Below are positions 24,837 to 32,439 of a stretch of 41,833 bases of DNA, piece after piece. The stretch lies in the NCBI GenBank assembly GCA_016782885.1, contig JADHXQ010000032.1, positions 1-41,833 on the forward strand, given 5' to 3'. Positions within the stretch are counted from its first letter, which is position 1, and every line of letters begins with the position of its first letter. The DNA is from Phycisphaerae bacterium (lineage in GTDB: Bacteria > Planctomycetota > Phycisphaerae > SM23-33). The notes under the pieces are model-generated. The model had not been told where the DNA came from and ran no database searches. It saw only the letters and a list, made by a program, of their open reading frames with translations. Made by a program: the position numbers and the translations under genes.

Positions 24837-25402
24837 TTTCGTTTCATTATCTTTCTTAGGGCTTTTAGTCCCCTATGGACTCTGGCCAATACTGTACCTA
24901 TCGGACATTCAAAGATATCGGCCAATTCTTTGAAGCTCATTTCTCCAAAATACCTTAGCAGGATCATTTCCCGCGTCGTCATGTCAAGTTCTTCCAGCGA
25001 CACCCGTAACGATTCGGATAACTCACCGGCCAGCATGTCAGCGTTAATGTCAACCGATCGCCCTGGCATCTGTTCGCCCAGCGTCTGCCCACTGTCGCTT
25101 TGGGCTGACAAACTTATTGGCGTTGGACGTGCCTTGCGGCGTCGGATCCGGTCGCGGACCATATTGGCGGCTATACGAAACAGCCAAGGCTCGAAGCGCC
25201 CGCGGTGTTCATAGTTGCATATAGTACGAACCAACCGCAACATCAATTCGCTGAGCAGATCCTCCGCATCGTGATGACTTGCCGTCGCCCGGAAGAAATA
25301 CCCGTAAAGACGCTTGGAGTAGAGTTCCTGAAGCTTCTCGAAACCCGAAACCTCTCCGGCCCTGGCAGATTCTATCACGGCTCGAAACTGCTCTGTATCC
25401 AT
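24833..25402 (-). CDS. ECF-type RNA polymerase sigma factor
   Basis: A 189-residue sigma70-family protein of usual ECF length. Region 2 spans about 15-80: FEKLQELYSKRLYGYFFR, DAEDLLSELMLRLVR and the promoter-melting segment RFEPWLFRIAANMVRDRIRRRK. Region 4 spans about 125-180: LDMTTREMILLRYFGEMSFKELADIFECPIGTVLARVHRGLKALRKIMK, with the helix-turn-helix. No region 3 or extended tail. The stop overlaps the anti-sigma start. It directs RNA polymerase to a dedicated stress regulon; no ECF promoter could be identified with confidence upstream of the operon. The gap to yebC is 48 nt. Confidence 0.94.
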   Translation of the reverse strand: MDTEQFRAVIESARAGEVSGFEKLQELYSKRLYGYFFRATASHHDAEDLLSELMLRLVRTICNYEHRGRFEPWLFRIAANMVRDRIRRRKARPTPISLSAQSDSGQTLGEQMPGRSVDINADMLAGELSESLRVSLEELDMTTREMILLRYFGEMSFKELADIFECPIGTVLARVHRGLKALRKIMKRK

Positions 25403-25450
25403 GCTTCAAATCGCTTAACGATAGTCAGGTGATTGTATTGCAGTTGTATT

Positions 25451-26206
25451 TCAGGATTCCTGGGCCTCGGCAAGAATATCCTCGGGAATATCGAAATTCG
25501 CGAAGACCTTCTGCACGTCGTCGTGGTCCTCGAAGGCATCCATAAGCGTTAGAAGTTTCCTGGCCAGAGAAGCGTCATCGACCGAAATGGTGGTGGAAGG
25601 CACCATGGCGATTTCGGCTGACAGAGTCACGATTTCGTTATCGGCCAGGGCCTGCTTGACCGGCGAGAACGCCGCCACCTCACACGAGACCTCAAATCCA
25701 TTGTCGTCGGTGATAACGTCGTCGGCGCCGGCATCGAGAACGATTTCCATCAGCGCATCTTCATCGGTCGCCTCGGAGGCTATCAGGAACGTGCCCTTCG
25801 ATTCAAACATCCACGCCACACAGTTTGTGGAACCCAACTGCCCGTTTCCGCGTTCAAATATCTTGCGCAGTTCCGGCGCGGTGCGGTTGCGATTATCGGT
25901 CAGGCAATCGACGATAAACGCCACGCCTCCCGGCCCGTACCCTTCGTAGACGATCTGTTCGTAGTTCTGACCGCCCAGTTCACCCGTGCCCTTCTTGATG
26001 GCCTTGGCGATGTTGTCTTTGGGCATATTCGCCGCCTTGGCGTCATCGATGGCGTACCGAAGCGAAAGGTTCATATCGGGATCGCCGCCGCCGTCTTTGG
26101 CAGCCATCATGATCCGCCTGGCGAGCTTACTCCAGAGGCGCCCGCGCTTGTCGTCGGTGGCGGCCTTGGCTCGTTTAATCGTCGACCATTTCGAATGTCC
26201 AGACAT
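25451..26206 (-). CDS. yebC: YebC/PmpR family regulatory protein
   Basis: A 251-residue member of the YebC/TACO1 family, of normal length. The N-terminus SGHSKWSTIKRAKAATDDKRGRLWSKLARRI is diagnostic. Also present are DDAKAANMPKDNIAKAIKKGTGE, YEGYGPGGVAFIVDCLTDNRNRT and the C-terminal domain VDDASLARKLLTLMDAFEDHDDVQKVFANFDIPED. Members act as DNA-binding transcriptional regulators or translation-linked factors. GGAG precedes the ATG. It follows the TPR gene with a 30-nt gap. Confidence 0.96.
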   Translation of the reverse strand: MSGHSKWSTIKRAKAATDDKRGRLWSKLARRIMMAAKDGGGDPDMNLSLRYAIDDAKAANMPKDNIAKAIKKGTGELGGQNYEQIVYEGYGPGGVAFIVDCLTDNRNRTAPELRKIFERGNGQLGSTNCVAWMFESKGTFLIASEATDEDALMEIVLDAGADDVITDDNGFEVSCEVAAFSPVKQALADNEIVTLSAEIAMVPSTTISVDDASLARKLLTLMDAFEDHDDVQKVFANFDIPEDILAEAQES

Positions 26207-26236
26207 AATCAGACTCCATTACTGGCGACCGTAAGG

Positions 26237-29200
26237 TCACTTGTCCTCAATCTTCACTCCCTTGCCCAGCGGTGCGACCCGGGCGGATTTTCCCGCCTTG
26301 ACGGCCTTTATCTTGCCCGGCGTTTCGCGCCGCACATCAAGCACTTCACGCGCATCGGTCTTGTCCTCTGCCGCCAGTTTCACCGCTTTGGTCCAGAGAT
26401 CGACGGCCTTGGCGGTCCAACCGAGGCGATAGAACCCGTCGCCGGCGTGATCGAACAGGATCGGGTGGGAATATTTCTGCTCGCGGCTTCGCCTGATGAC
26501 TTCCAGAAACACCTTGCCCGCGGCATGCAGTTTTCCCTGCTTGTACAGCGACCAGGCCAGCGAGTCCAGCGGCGGTACGTAGTTGATACTTGACGGTCCG
26601 ATCGCAACCAGCGACCGCCGGATGAGCTTTTCGGCCTCGGTGAGTTCAAGGCCCAAATCGGCCAGTTGGTATCCCAGATTGTTCCAATGACCGGAGAAAT
26701 CGGGCTGGAGCTTGTACATCTTCCGCATGTCCTCGAGAGCCTTTGCGGGCTGCCTGGCTTCATTCAGCGCCGAAGACCGCAGGCGGAGCAAATCGACGTT
26801 GTTGGGGGCGTCGTTGAGGTACTCGCTTGCACGTGCGATCGCCTTATCGTATTCCTTCTTCATCACCAGGACGCGAACGGTCGTTTCCCTGCACCACGCA
26901 AGGACCGTTGTGGTATCGCCGACGGGCCTGGTGGTCGAAGCGGGTTTCGTTGCAGCCGGACCACCGGTAAGCGCCTTGATCCATGCATCGAGCCTCGCCA
27001 TCGCCGTGTCGTATTCTTTGGCCCGATCGAGGGCGGCGATGAGTTCGACCCGCACGTTGAGGTTCGCCGGATCCTCTTTGAGACAGTCGGCAACGTATGC
27101 GTTTGCCTTGTCGAACTTGCCCGCGGAGGCGTATAGTCCGGCTTTGAGGCCCTGTAATTCGGCGACGATCTGCTTGCGGGTTTTCGGGAGTCCAAACGGA
27201 TCGAGCGGATTTGGACGATTGCTTTGGGGACCGGGGCGCTCGTTGATCCACTTGTCCAGCAACGCGTGTGCCTTGTCGTAAGCCTTGCTCTTGGTCATCG
27301 CGTCGATCAGCAGCAGCCTTAGTGAGTGGTCCCCTGGCGATTTCACCAGGAGTTTTTCCGCATACGCGACGGCCTGCGGATATTTTTCGGCCAAGACGTA
27401 CACTTGTATCTTCAGGCGTTTGAGTGGTTCGGCCCGGACGGAATCCACCATGATCCAATCGTCCATGAACACCTGCATACGATCGTAGAGTTTGGCGTCC
27501 TGAAGGAAGTTGAGCATCTTCAATCGCAGGGAGACGGCCTTTTGCGCATCGGTGGATTGAGAAAGCTGCTGCTTCACCAGCACATCGACCTGGTCGTTTT
27601 TACCGGCCAGTTGCAGGCACTTGAAGAGTTGGTCTCGCAGAACCGCGTCGTTGGGCAGGACCGCGAGCATTTTCCGGATGGCGGCGGACGCCTCTTCGTA
27701 TTTGCCTGCCGCCATCAGGGCCTCGGCCCGCGCCCTGAGGACCGTATTGTTGCCGCGTACTTTCAGGATATTGTCCCATAGTTCTACCGCACGGTCGTAC
27801 CGGCCGTTCTGCATCATGACCCTGGCCAGGACGAAGGCGGCATCATCGGCGGGTTGATCCGAACCGGTAATCTTCTCCAGGGAAGCAACCGCCCGATCGA
27901 AGTCCTTCTTGAACATGACGGGTTTGGCGCCGACGAGATCGACCCGTATTGCCAGCAGCCTCAACCGGCGATCGTCACCGGTGCGCGCCTTGAGTTCATC
28001 CAGGAGTTTGGACGCATCGGCGTTTTGACCGGTGGCGACCAGCACCCTGACCAGCATGATCTTGGCGTCTCGGTCGTTGGGGGCCTTCTCCAGAGCCTCG
28101 TCGGCGATCTTCCTTGCCTCGCTGAACGCCCGCATCGCCATATATGCCTTAAACAACCGCTCGCGAATACCGCTTCTCCGCGGGTCCTGCACGGCAACCA
28201 GGCGGTAAGCGGCGGCGGCCTCCGGGCGCCCCCCCAGGAGCATCGCATCACCGAGGGCCTCAAGCGTGGGGATGTGTTTGCGATCCATCTGCCGGGCGCT
28301 CAACAGCAATTTTTCCGCCTCCGACGCATTCGACATCGCGAGATGAACCTTACCGCGAGCATAGTAAGACGCCACAGACTCCTGACCGCCGGGCAGCTTG
28401 TCGAGATGCTTCAACAATCCGGCGAGTTTGTCCTTTTGGCTTTTCTTACCGTAGATTTCGGCCAGGTGGGCGTAGGTCGGAAGGAAGCTCGGATCGGTAT
28501 CGATGGCCTTGACGTACTGCGCCAGCGCCAGCGATTCGTCGCCCTGCAATTGACCGAAGCGACCGGTAAGGTAATGAAGGGAGGCCCGCTGGTCCTTCGG
28601 CGCCGAGGCGATCTTCCCGCCAAATTTGCGGGCAAAATCCTTGGGGACCCCGGCCTTGGAGAGACTGGAAAGCTGACCGGCGACGATATCGTCCCTCGCC
28701 GGATCTGCCCGAAGCAGTTTACCGAGAAACTCGAGCACTTTGTCGCCCTTGCCCTGGGCCGCATACAACGCGACCATGAATTTCGCAACGGACACGTCAC
28801 CGGGATTACTGTCCAGGACGGACTGGAGAATCGCGGAGCCCTGGTCGGGCGCGCCGAGTTTGTCGGCCGCACGGGCCAGCGCCACAGCCAGTTCGCCGCT
28901 GTCTCGCTTTGCCGATTGACACGCCTTCCATATCCGCATGGGCATGGATTTGTCGCCCGAGGCCAGGGACGCCTTTTCGGCCAGGGCGGGGGTTTTGCTT
29001 CGCAGTGTCGCCTGACCGGCCAGGTCAACGATGAACTTCTCCGCCTCCTTGAACTGCCCCGACGAAGCAAGAGCATCGACGATGAGTCCGGCGAGATGCG
29101 CATTGGTGCGATCGCGATTGAACGCCCGCTCGAGCAGGGCTGACGCCTTGGCGGGCTGTCTGAGTTTCAAAAGCAACTCCCCGCGGCTGGTCAGCAGACG

Positions 29201-29875
29201 TTGTGGGCGGAGTACGATACTTCGCAGCACCGGACGCGACGCGTAAAACCGCCCATACTTGTCAATATTTTTGCTGAGGGCGTCAAAGCAATCCAGGGAC
29301 GCCCGCCAATATCCGCCCTCGTCGAGCAATCGTCCCAGGCGAAACAGCGCTTCACCGGTCAACGGATTGCCGCCCTTGGACTGCGAACACAGCAGCGCGG
29401 TTCGCAGCGCCACGCTCGCCTGGTCGTTTTGTTTCTGGGCGATGAAGAGTTGCGCCAGTTTAACCTGGGCGGTAATGTTGTCACCGTCCAGTTCGACGGC
29501 CTTTCGCATGTGAACCAGTGCCTTTCCCGCATCCGGCAGTTGGATGTAGGCATTTGCCAGCAGGCGGTGGACCTCTGCGCTGTTGGGTGCGAAACCAAGA
29601 GCCCGTTCGATCAACAGCGGAACCGCCAGTGCGTATTTCCCGGCGTCGATGAGTTCCCTTGCCTTGGCGACGGCTTTTTTGGCCCGAGTGGGCACTTCGC
29701 CGTCGGCGGCGGCGGGCCTGGAAATGGCGGGCTTGAGTTTGTCCAGGGCGATCAGGGCTTTGGCGGGCAGCGGTTTGACCGCCGGTTTCGTCGTTGGCGC
29801 ATCGATGCCCATGGCGCCGGCGGTAAACAATCCCGCGGTAACGATAACGGCAAGCAGTCTGGAACGGTATCGCAT
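26237..29875 (-). CDS. Very large secreted TPR-repeat protein
   Basis: A 1212-residue exported protein made almost wholly of tetratricopeptide repeats. The start at 29875 is chosen because a signal peptide (MRYRSRLLAVIVTAGLFTAGAMG) follows at once and the ATG is five bases after the hisG stop. Repeats are evident throughout (AEVHRLLANAYIQLPDAGKALVHMRKAVELDGDN; IPTLEALGDAMLLGGRPEAAAAYRLVAVQDP; VLRARAEALMAAGKYEEASAAIRKMLAVLPND; NNLGYQLADLGLELTEAEKLI). Such proteins are scaffolds for protein-protein contact, often for envelope or exopolysaccharide assembly. No catalytic domain was seen. It may be co-transcribed with hisG and yebC. Confidence 0.88.
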   Translation of the reverse strand: MRYRSRLLAVIVTAGLFTAGAMGIDAPTTKPAVKPLPAKALIALDKLKPAISRPAAADGEVPTRAKKAVAKARELIDAGKYALAVPLLIERALGFAPNSAEVHRLLANAYIQLPDAGKALVHMRKAVELDGDNITAQVKLAQLFIAQKQNDQASVALRTALLCSQSKGGNPLTGEALFRLGRLLDEGGYWRASLDCFDALSKNIDKYGRFYASRPVLRSIVLRPQRLLTSRGELLLKLRQPAKASALLERAFNRDRTNAHLAGLIVDALASSGQFKEAEKFIVDLAGQATLRSKTPALAEKASLASGDKSMPMRIWKACQSAKRDSGELAVALARAADKLGAPDQGSAILQSVLDSNPGDVSVAKFMVALYAAQGKGDKVLEFLGKLLRADPARDDIVAGQLSSLSKAGVPKDFARKFGGKIASAPKDQRASLHYLTGRFGQLQGDESLALAQYVKAIDTDPSFLPTYAHLAEIYGKKSQKDKLAGLLKHLDKLPGGQESVASYYARGKVHLAMSNASEAEKLLLSARQMDRKHIPTLEALGDAMLLGGRPEAAAAYRLVAVQDPRRSGIRERLFKAYMAMRAFSEARKIADEALEKAPNDRDAKIMLVRVLVATGQNADASKLLDELKARTGDDRRLRLLAIRVDLVGAKPVMFKKDFDRAVASLEKITGSDQPADDAAFVLARVMMQNGRYDRAVELWDNILKVRGNNTVLRARAEALMAAGKYEEASAAIRKMLAVLPNDAVLRDQLFKCLQLAGKNDQVDVLVKQQLSQSTDAQKAVSLRLKMLNFLQDAKLYDRMQVFMDDWIMVDSVRAEPLKRLKIQVYVLAEKYPQAVAYAEKLLVKSPGDHSLRLLLIDAMTKSKAYDKAHALLDKWINERPGPQSNRPNPLDPFGLPKTRKQIVAELQGLKAGLYASAGKFDKANAYVADCLKEDPANLNVRVELIAALDRAKEYDTAMARLDAWIKALTGGPAATKPASTTRPVGDTTTVLAWCRETTVRVLVMKKEYDKAIARASEYLNDAPNNVDLLRLRSSALNEARQPAKALEDMRKMYKLQPDFSGHWNNLGYQLADLGLELTEAEKLIRRSLVAIGPSSINYVPPLDSLAWSLYKQGKLHAAGKVFLEVIRRSREQKYSHPILFDHAGDGFYRLGWTAKAVDLWTKAVKLAAEDKTDAREVLDVRRETPGKIKAVKAGKSARVAPLGKGVKIEDK

Positions 29876-29880
29876 CACTT

Positions 29881-30768
29881 TCAATGTATAACCTTGTTGA
29901 GCGGATAAGTAATGATTCCGGTGGCGCCGGCCCGCTTGAGTTGGGGAACAAGCTCTCGCTCGACGCATTCTTCGAGTATTACTTCGATGGCCACCCATCC
30001 TTCATCCGCCAGCGAAGAGACGGTCGGGGATTTTTCCGCCGGCAGGAGGCGAACTATCTCGGACAGCAGTGATGCCGGAACGTTCATTTTCAGACCGACC
30101 TTGCCTCTCGCCTCGATGGCGCCCCGGAGCAGCATTCCGATATCCTCGATCTTCCGGCGTTTCCAGTCAACCTGCATCGCATTTTTGTTTGCTATCAGGC
30201 GGGTGGTCGATTCCAGAAGCGTATCAATCACGCGGAGTTTGTTGGCGCGGAGGGAAGAACCGGTTTCGGTCACGTCGACGATACCGTCAAGCATGCGAGC
30301 CTTCACCTCGGTGGCGCCCCAACTGAACTCGATCTTCAGGTCAATGCCCTTGTCGGCGAAGTACTTGCGGGTAACGTTGACCAGTTCGGTCGCTATAACG
30401 CCCCCGGCGAGATCCTCGGGCTTGTCTACATCCGATTCTTCGGGAACGGCCAGGACCCATTGGACGGGTTTTTGCTGCTGCTTGGCGTACACTAACTCGC
30501 ATATTTCCACGACGTCCGCTTCGTTCTCGCGTATCCAGTCATAGCCCGTCAGCCCCACGTCAATGACCCCGTCCTCGATGTACCGTGCCATTTCCTGGGC
30601 GCGGAACATCATCACCGACATCGTGGGATCGTCAATGGGCGGCGCCAAACTGCGGGATGAAACGGTAATCTGGTAGCCTGCCCGATCGAACAGGTCCAGC
30701 GTGCTGTCCTGAAGCGATCCCTTCGGGATGCCCAGAACCAGTTTGTCTTCAGATGTCTTGTGTACCAT
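29881..30768 (-). CDS. hisG: ATP phosphoribosyltransferase, long form HisG
   Basis: A 295-residue HisG, first enzyme of histidine synthesis, joining ATP and PRPP. The N-terminus [23 protein letters not shown] is characteristic, as are [10 protein letters not shown] and the PRPP-binding segment [19 protein letters not shown]. The length and the C-terminal ACT-like domain (about 225-295: [38 protein letters not shown]) mark the long hexameric form that does not need HisZ and is inhibited by histidine. No other his genes are in the window. It sits between the HhH/lysine-tail gene and the TPR gene. AAGG lies upstream of the ATG at 30768. Confidence 0.96.
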   Translation of the reverse strand: MVHKTSEDKLVLGIPKGSLQDSTLDLFDRAGYQITVSSRSLAPPIDDPTMSVMMFRAQEMARYIEDGVIDVGLTGYDWIRENEADVVEICELVYAKQQQKPVQWVLAVPEESDVDKPEDLAGGVIATELVNVTRKYFADKGIDLKIEFSWGATEVKARMLDGIVDVTETGSSLRANKLRVIDTLLESTTRLIANKNAMQVDWKRRKIEDIGMLLRGAIEARGKVGLKMNVPASLLSEIVRLLPAEKSPTVSSLADEGWVAIEVILEECVERELVPQLKRAGATGIITYPLNKVIH

Positions 30769-30830
30769 CGCGGTAAGCCTTCATCATGCGTTCGCCCCGA
30801 AGGAAAACATCGGAAACGAATCGCGGGTTG

Positions 30831-31865
30831 TCATTTTTTCTTTGCGGGTTTCTTCTTTACGGTCTTCTTTTTGGCGGTCTTCTTCTTTGCGACCGTTTTG
30901 GTAGTCTTTTTCTTTGCGACCTTCTTAGCGGTCTTCTTCTTTGTGGTCTTCTTCTTTGCAACCTTTTTGGCGGTCTTTTTGGTGGTCTTTTTCTTTGCGG
31001 CCTTCTTTGCGGTCTTCTTCTTGGCAGCCTTCTTTGCGGTCTTCTTTGCTTTTTTCTTCTCTGCTTTCTTTGCCGCACTAGCCTTCTTCCTGGCGGCCTT
31101 GGCTTTGGCTTTCGCTTTCGCTTTGGCTTTCGCTTTTGCTTTCGCTTTGGCTTTTGCTTTCGCTTGGGCTTCTTTTTCGGCTTTGGCTTGGGCGATAGCT
31201 TCCAGCCTGTCGATTTCAGCCTGTCGAGCCTTTCTCCACTTTGCCAGCGCCTTTGCGGATTTTTCGACATACTTCCTGCAAGCCAGGTGCATCCCAAAGC
31301 TGTCGGCGGCGGACGCCAGGGATTTCACTAATGAAGTAACTTGCTCCAGGGAGCTTCCCGGATGGACGCATCCGTCCATTTCGAGGCAGTCGGCCAGGTC
31401 CTGGTCCACGGGCACTGCTCGCATGGCAAACGCTTTGAGCATAATCATGGAGACGGCAAAACTGCTGAGTCCGAGTTCTTTCAGATGCCTGGGGCGATCT
31501 CGCTTTGGCATTTCGGCGATGTAGTCCAGTGACATCCTCGATGTCCTGTAGAATATTTCGCGCAGCACGTCAGCAATTGCATGGGCCTTGGTGCTTGCCT
31601 GGGGATAGTCCTTACCGATGCAATCGTGGATTTCCTTTGCCGGTGAAACTCGCAGATCGTTAAAGTCGAGGTATTCCTCGCAAATGACTTCAAGGGCCTT
31701 TTGCGCCTTTGCCACAATAGAATTCTCCAGGAGCACCGCCTCGATAAGAATAACGATGGCCTGATCCATGTCATCTGCGGCGTTGGGGGTCTTCTTGCTG
31801 AAAGCCCCGAGGATTTTCTTCGTCTTTTTCCGGTATATCTTGGCGTCTTTCATTGGCCTGGGCAT
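30831..31865 (-). CDS. HhH-GPD (endonuclease III-like) protein with histone-H1-like lysine/alanine tail
   Basis: A 344-residue protein starting MPRPMKDAK one base after the rbfA stop (ATG at 31853 is an alternative). Residues about 30-205 have the helical layout of endonuclease III-type HhH-GPD domains: ASTKAHAIADVLREIFYRT, then a hairpin position LGLSSFAVSMIMLKAFAM and VPVDQDLADCLEMDG. D154 matches the conserved Asp of the VDTHV motif, but the hairpin LPGVGRKTA with its catalytic lysine is replaced by LGLSSFAVS, and the C-terminal iron-sulfur cysteines are absent. From about 225 to the end the protein is almost only lysine and alanine, first (AK)n, then KKTAKK-type repeats like linker histone H1 or the HupB tail. 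I infer a DNA-binding, non-glycosylase protein. It lies in the nusA-infB-rbfA transcript. Confidence 0.72.
   Translation of the reverse strand: MPRPMKDAKIYRKKTKKILGAFSKKTPNAADDMDQAIVILIEAVLLENSIVAKAQKALEVICEEYLDFNDLRVSPAKEIHDCIGKDYPQASTKAHAIADVLREIFYRTSRMSLDYIAEMPKRDRPRHLKELGLSSFAVSMIMLKAFAMRAVPVDQDLADCLEMDGCVHPGSSLEQVTSLVKSLASAADSFGMHLACRKYVEKSAKALAKWRKARQAEIDRLEAIAQAKAEKEAQAKAKAKAKAKAKAKAKAKAKAKAARKKASAAKKAEKKKAKKTAKKAAKKKTAKKAAKKKTTKKTAKKVAKKKTTKKKTAKKVAKKKTTKTVAKKKTAKKKTVKKKPAKKK
31096..31170 (-). repeat. 6-bp coding repeat (Ala-Lys)n
   Basis: About twelve copies of a GCTTTS-type hexamer on the plus strand encode the alternating Ala-Lys part of the basic tail on the minus strand. Such tracts are prone to length change. 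A further lysine-rich segment with KKKTAKK-like units fills 30831-31080. Confidence 0.75.
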
Positions 31866-31866
31866 C

Positions 31867-32283
31867 CTATTGCGTGTCGGTCGGATCGGCGGGGTCGCCT
31901 TGGGCGTCTCCCCAACGCGCCGAGTCTTTGTCCCTGATTTCCTGCATGGCGTCCTCGATAACCTGGTAGATCTCGAGCGTTTCCTGGAAGTTCTTGTCAA
32001 ACTCAAATGTCAGCCTGGGCGTATGCTTGAGGGCAAGGCGTTTGCCCAATATTTCCTGGATGTGCCCGGTAGCATGCCTCAAAGCTCTGAGGGTCTTGCT
32101 TCGCAGGGCATCATCACCGAGCACGGAGACAAAAACCTTCGCCGTCAACAGGTCTTCGGGCACCTCAACGCGAATAACAGAGGTCCTGGCCGGATCTATC
32201 CTCGGATCAGATAGCTCCGTCAGGATCAACCGTCCAAGCGTATCGCGCAGGAGGCTCCCGACGCGCTGTGTTCTGCGTGTCAT
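31867..32283 (-). CDS. rbfA: Ribosome-binding factor A
   Basis: A 138-residue RbfA, a KH-fold factor that binds the 30S subunit and is needed for 16S rRNA 5' end maturation and cold adaptation. Typical segments are RRTQRVGSLLRDTLGRLILTEL, DPRIDPARTSVIRVEVPEDLLTAKVFVSVLGDD and LRALRHATGHIQEILGKRLALKHTPRLTFEFDKNFQ. The C-terminal tail (ARWGDAQGDPADPTDTQ) is longer than in E. coli. It follows infB as in many genomes, but here with a 151-nt spacer filled by inverted heptamer arrays. The upstream Shine-Dalgarno is weak. Confidence 0.95.
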   Translation of the reverse strand: MTRRTQRVGSLLRDTLGRLILTELSDPRIDPARTSVIRVEVPEDLLTAKVFVSVLGDDALRSKTLRALRHATGHIQEILGKRLALKHTPRLTFEFDKNFQETLEIYQVIEDAMQEIRDKDSARWGDAQGDPADPTDTQ

Positions 32284-32314
32284 GGGGTCATTCCATAAAC
32301 TAAAGGACTATGTC

Positions 32315-32356
32315 AGCTATCAGCTGTCAGCTATTAGCTGTCAGCTATCAGCTAAC
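32315..32356 (+). repeat. 7-bp tandem array A (AGCTRTC x6)
   Basis: Six successive heptamers: AGCTATC, AGCTGTC, AGCTATT, AGCTGTC, AGCTATC, AGCTAAC. It lies in the infB-rbfA spacer and is in inverted orientation relative to array B at 32398-32439. Confidence 0.9.
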
Positions 32357-32397
32357 GGCCAGCGGCAACGGCTAACGGGTTTGCCGTTTTAGGTTTT

Positions 32398-32439
32398 AGC
32401 TGATAGCTGATAGCTGATAGCTGATAGCTTATAACTAAC
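32398..32439 (-). repeat. 7-bp tandem array B (AGCTGAT x4 plus variants), inverted relative to array A
   Basis: Four exact AGCTGAT heptamers followed by AGCTTAT and AACTAAC; on the minus strand the units read ATCAGCT. The array overlaps the last bases of infB including its stop. With array A it can form an imperfect stem of about 42 nt around a 41-nt loop in the infB-rbfA transcript. Confidence 0.9.
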
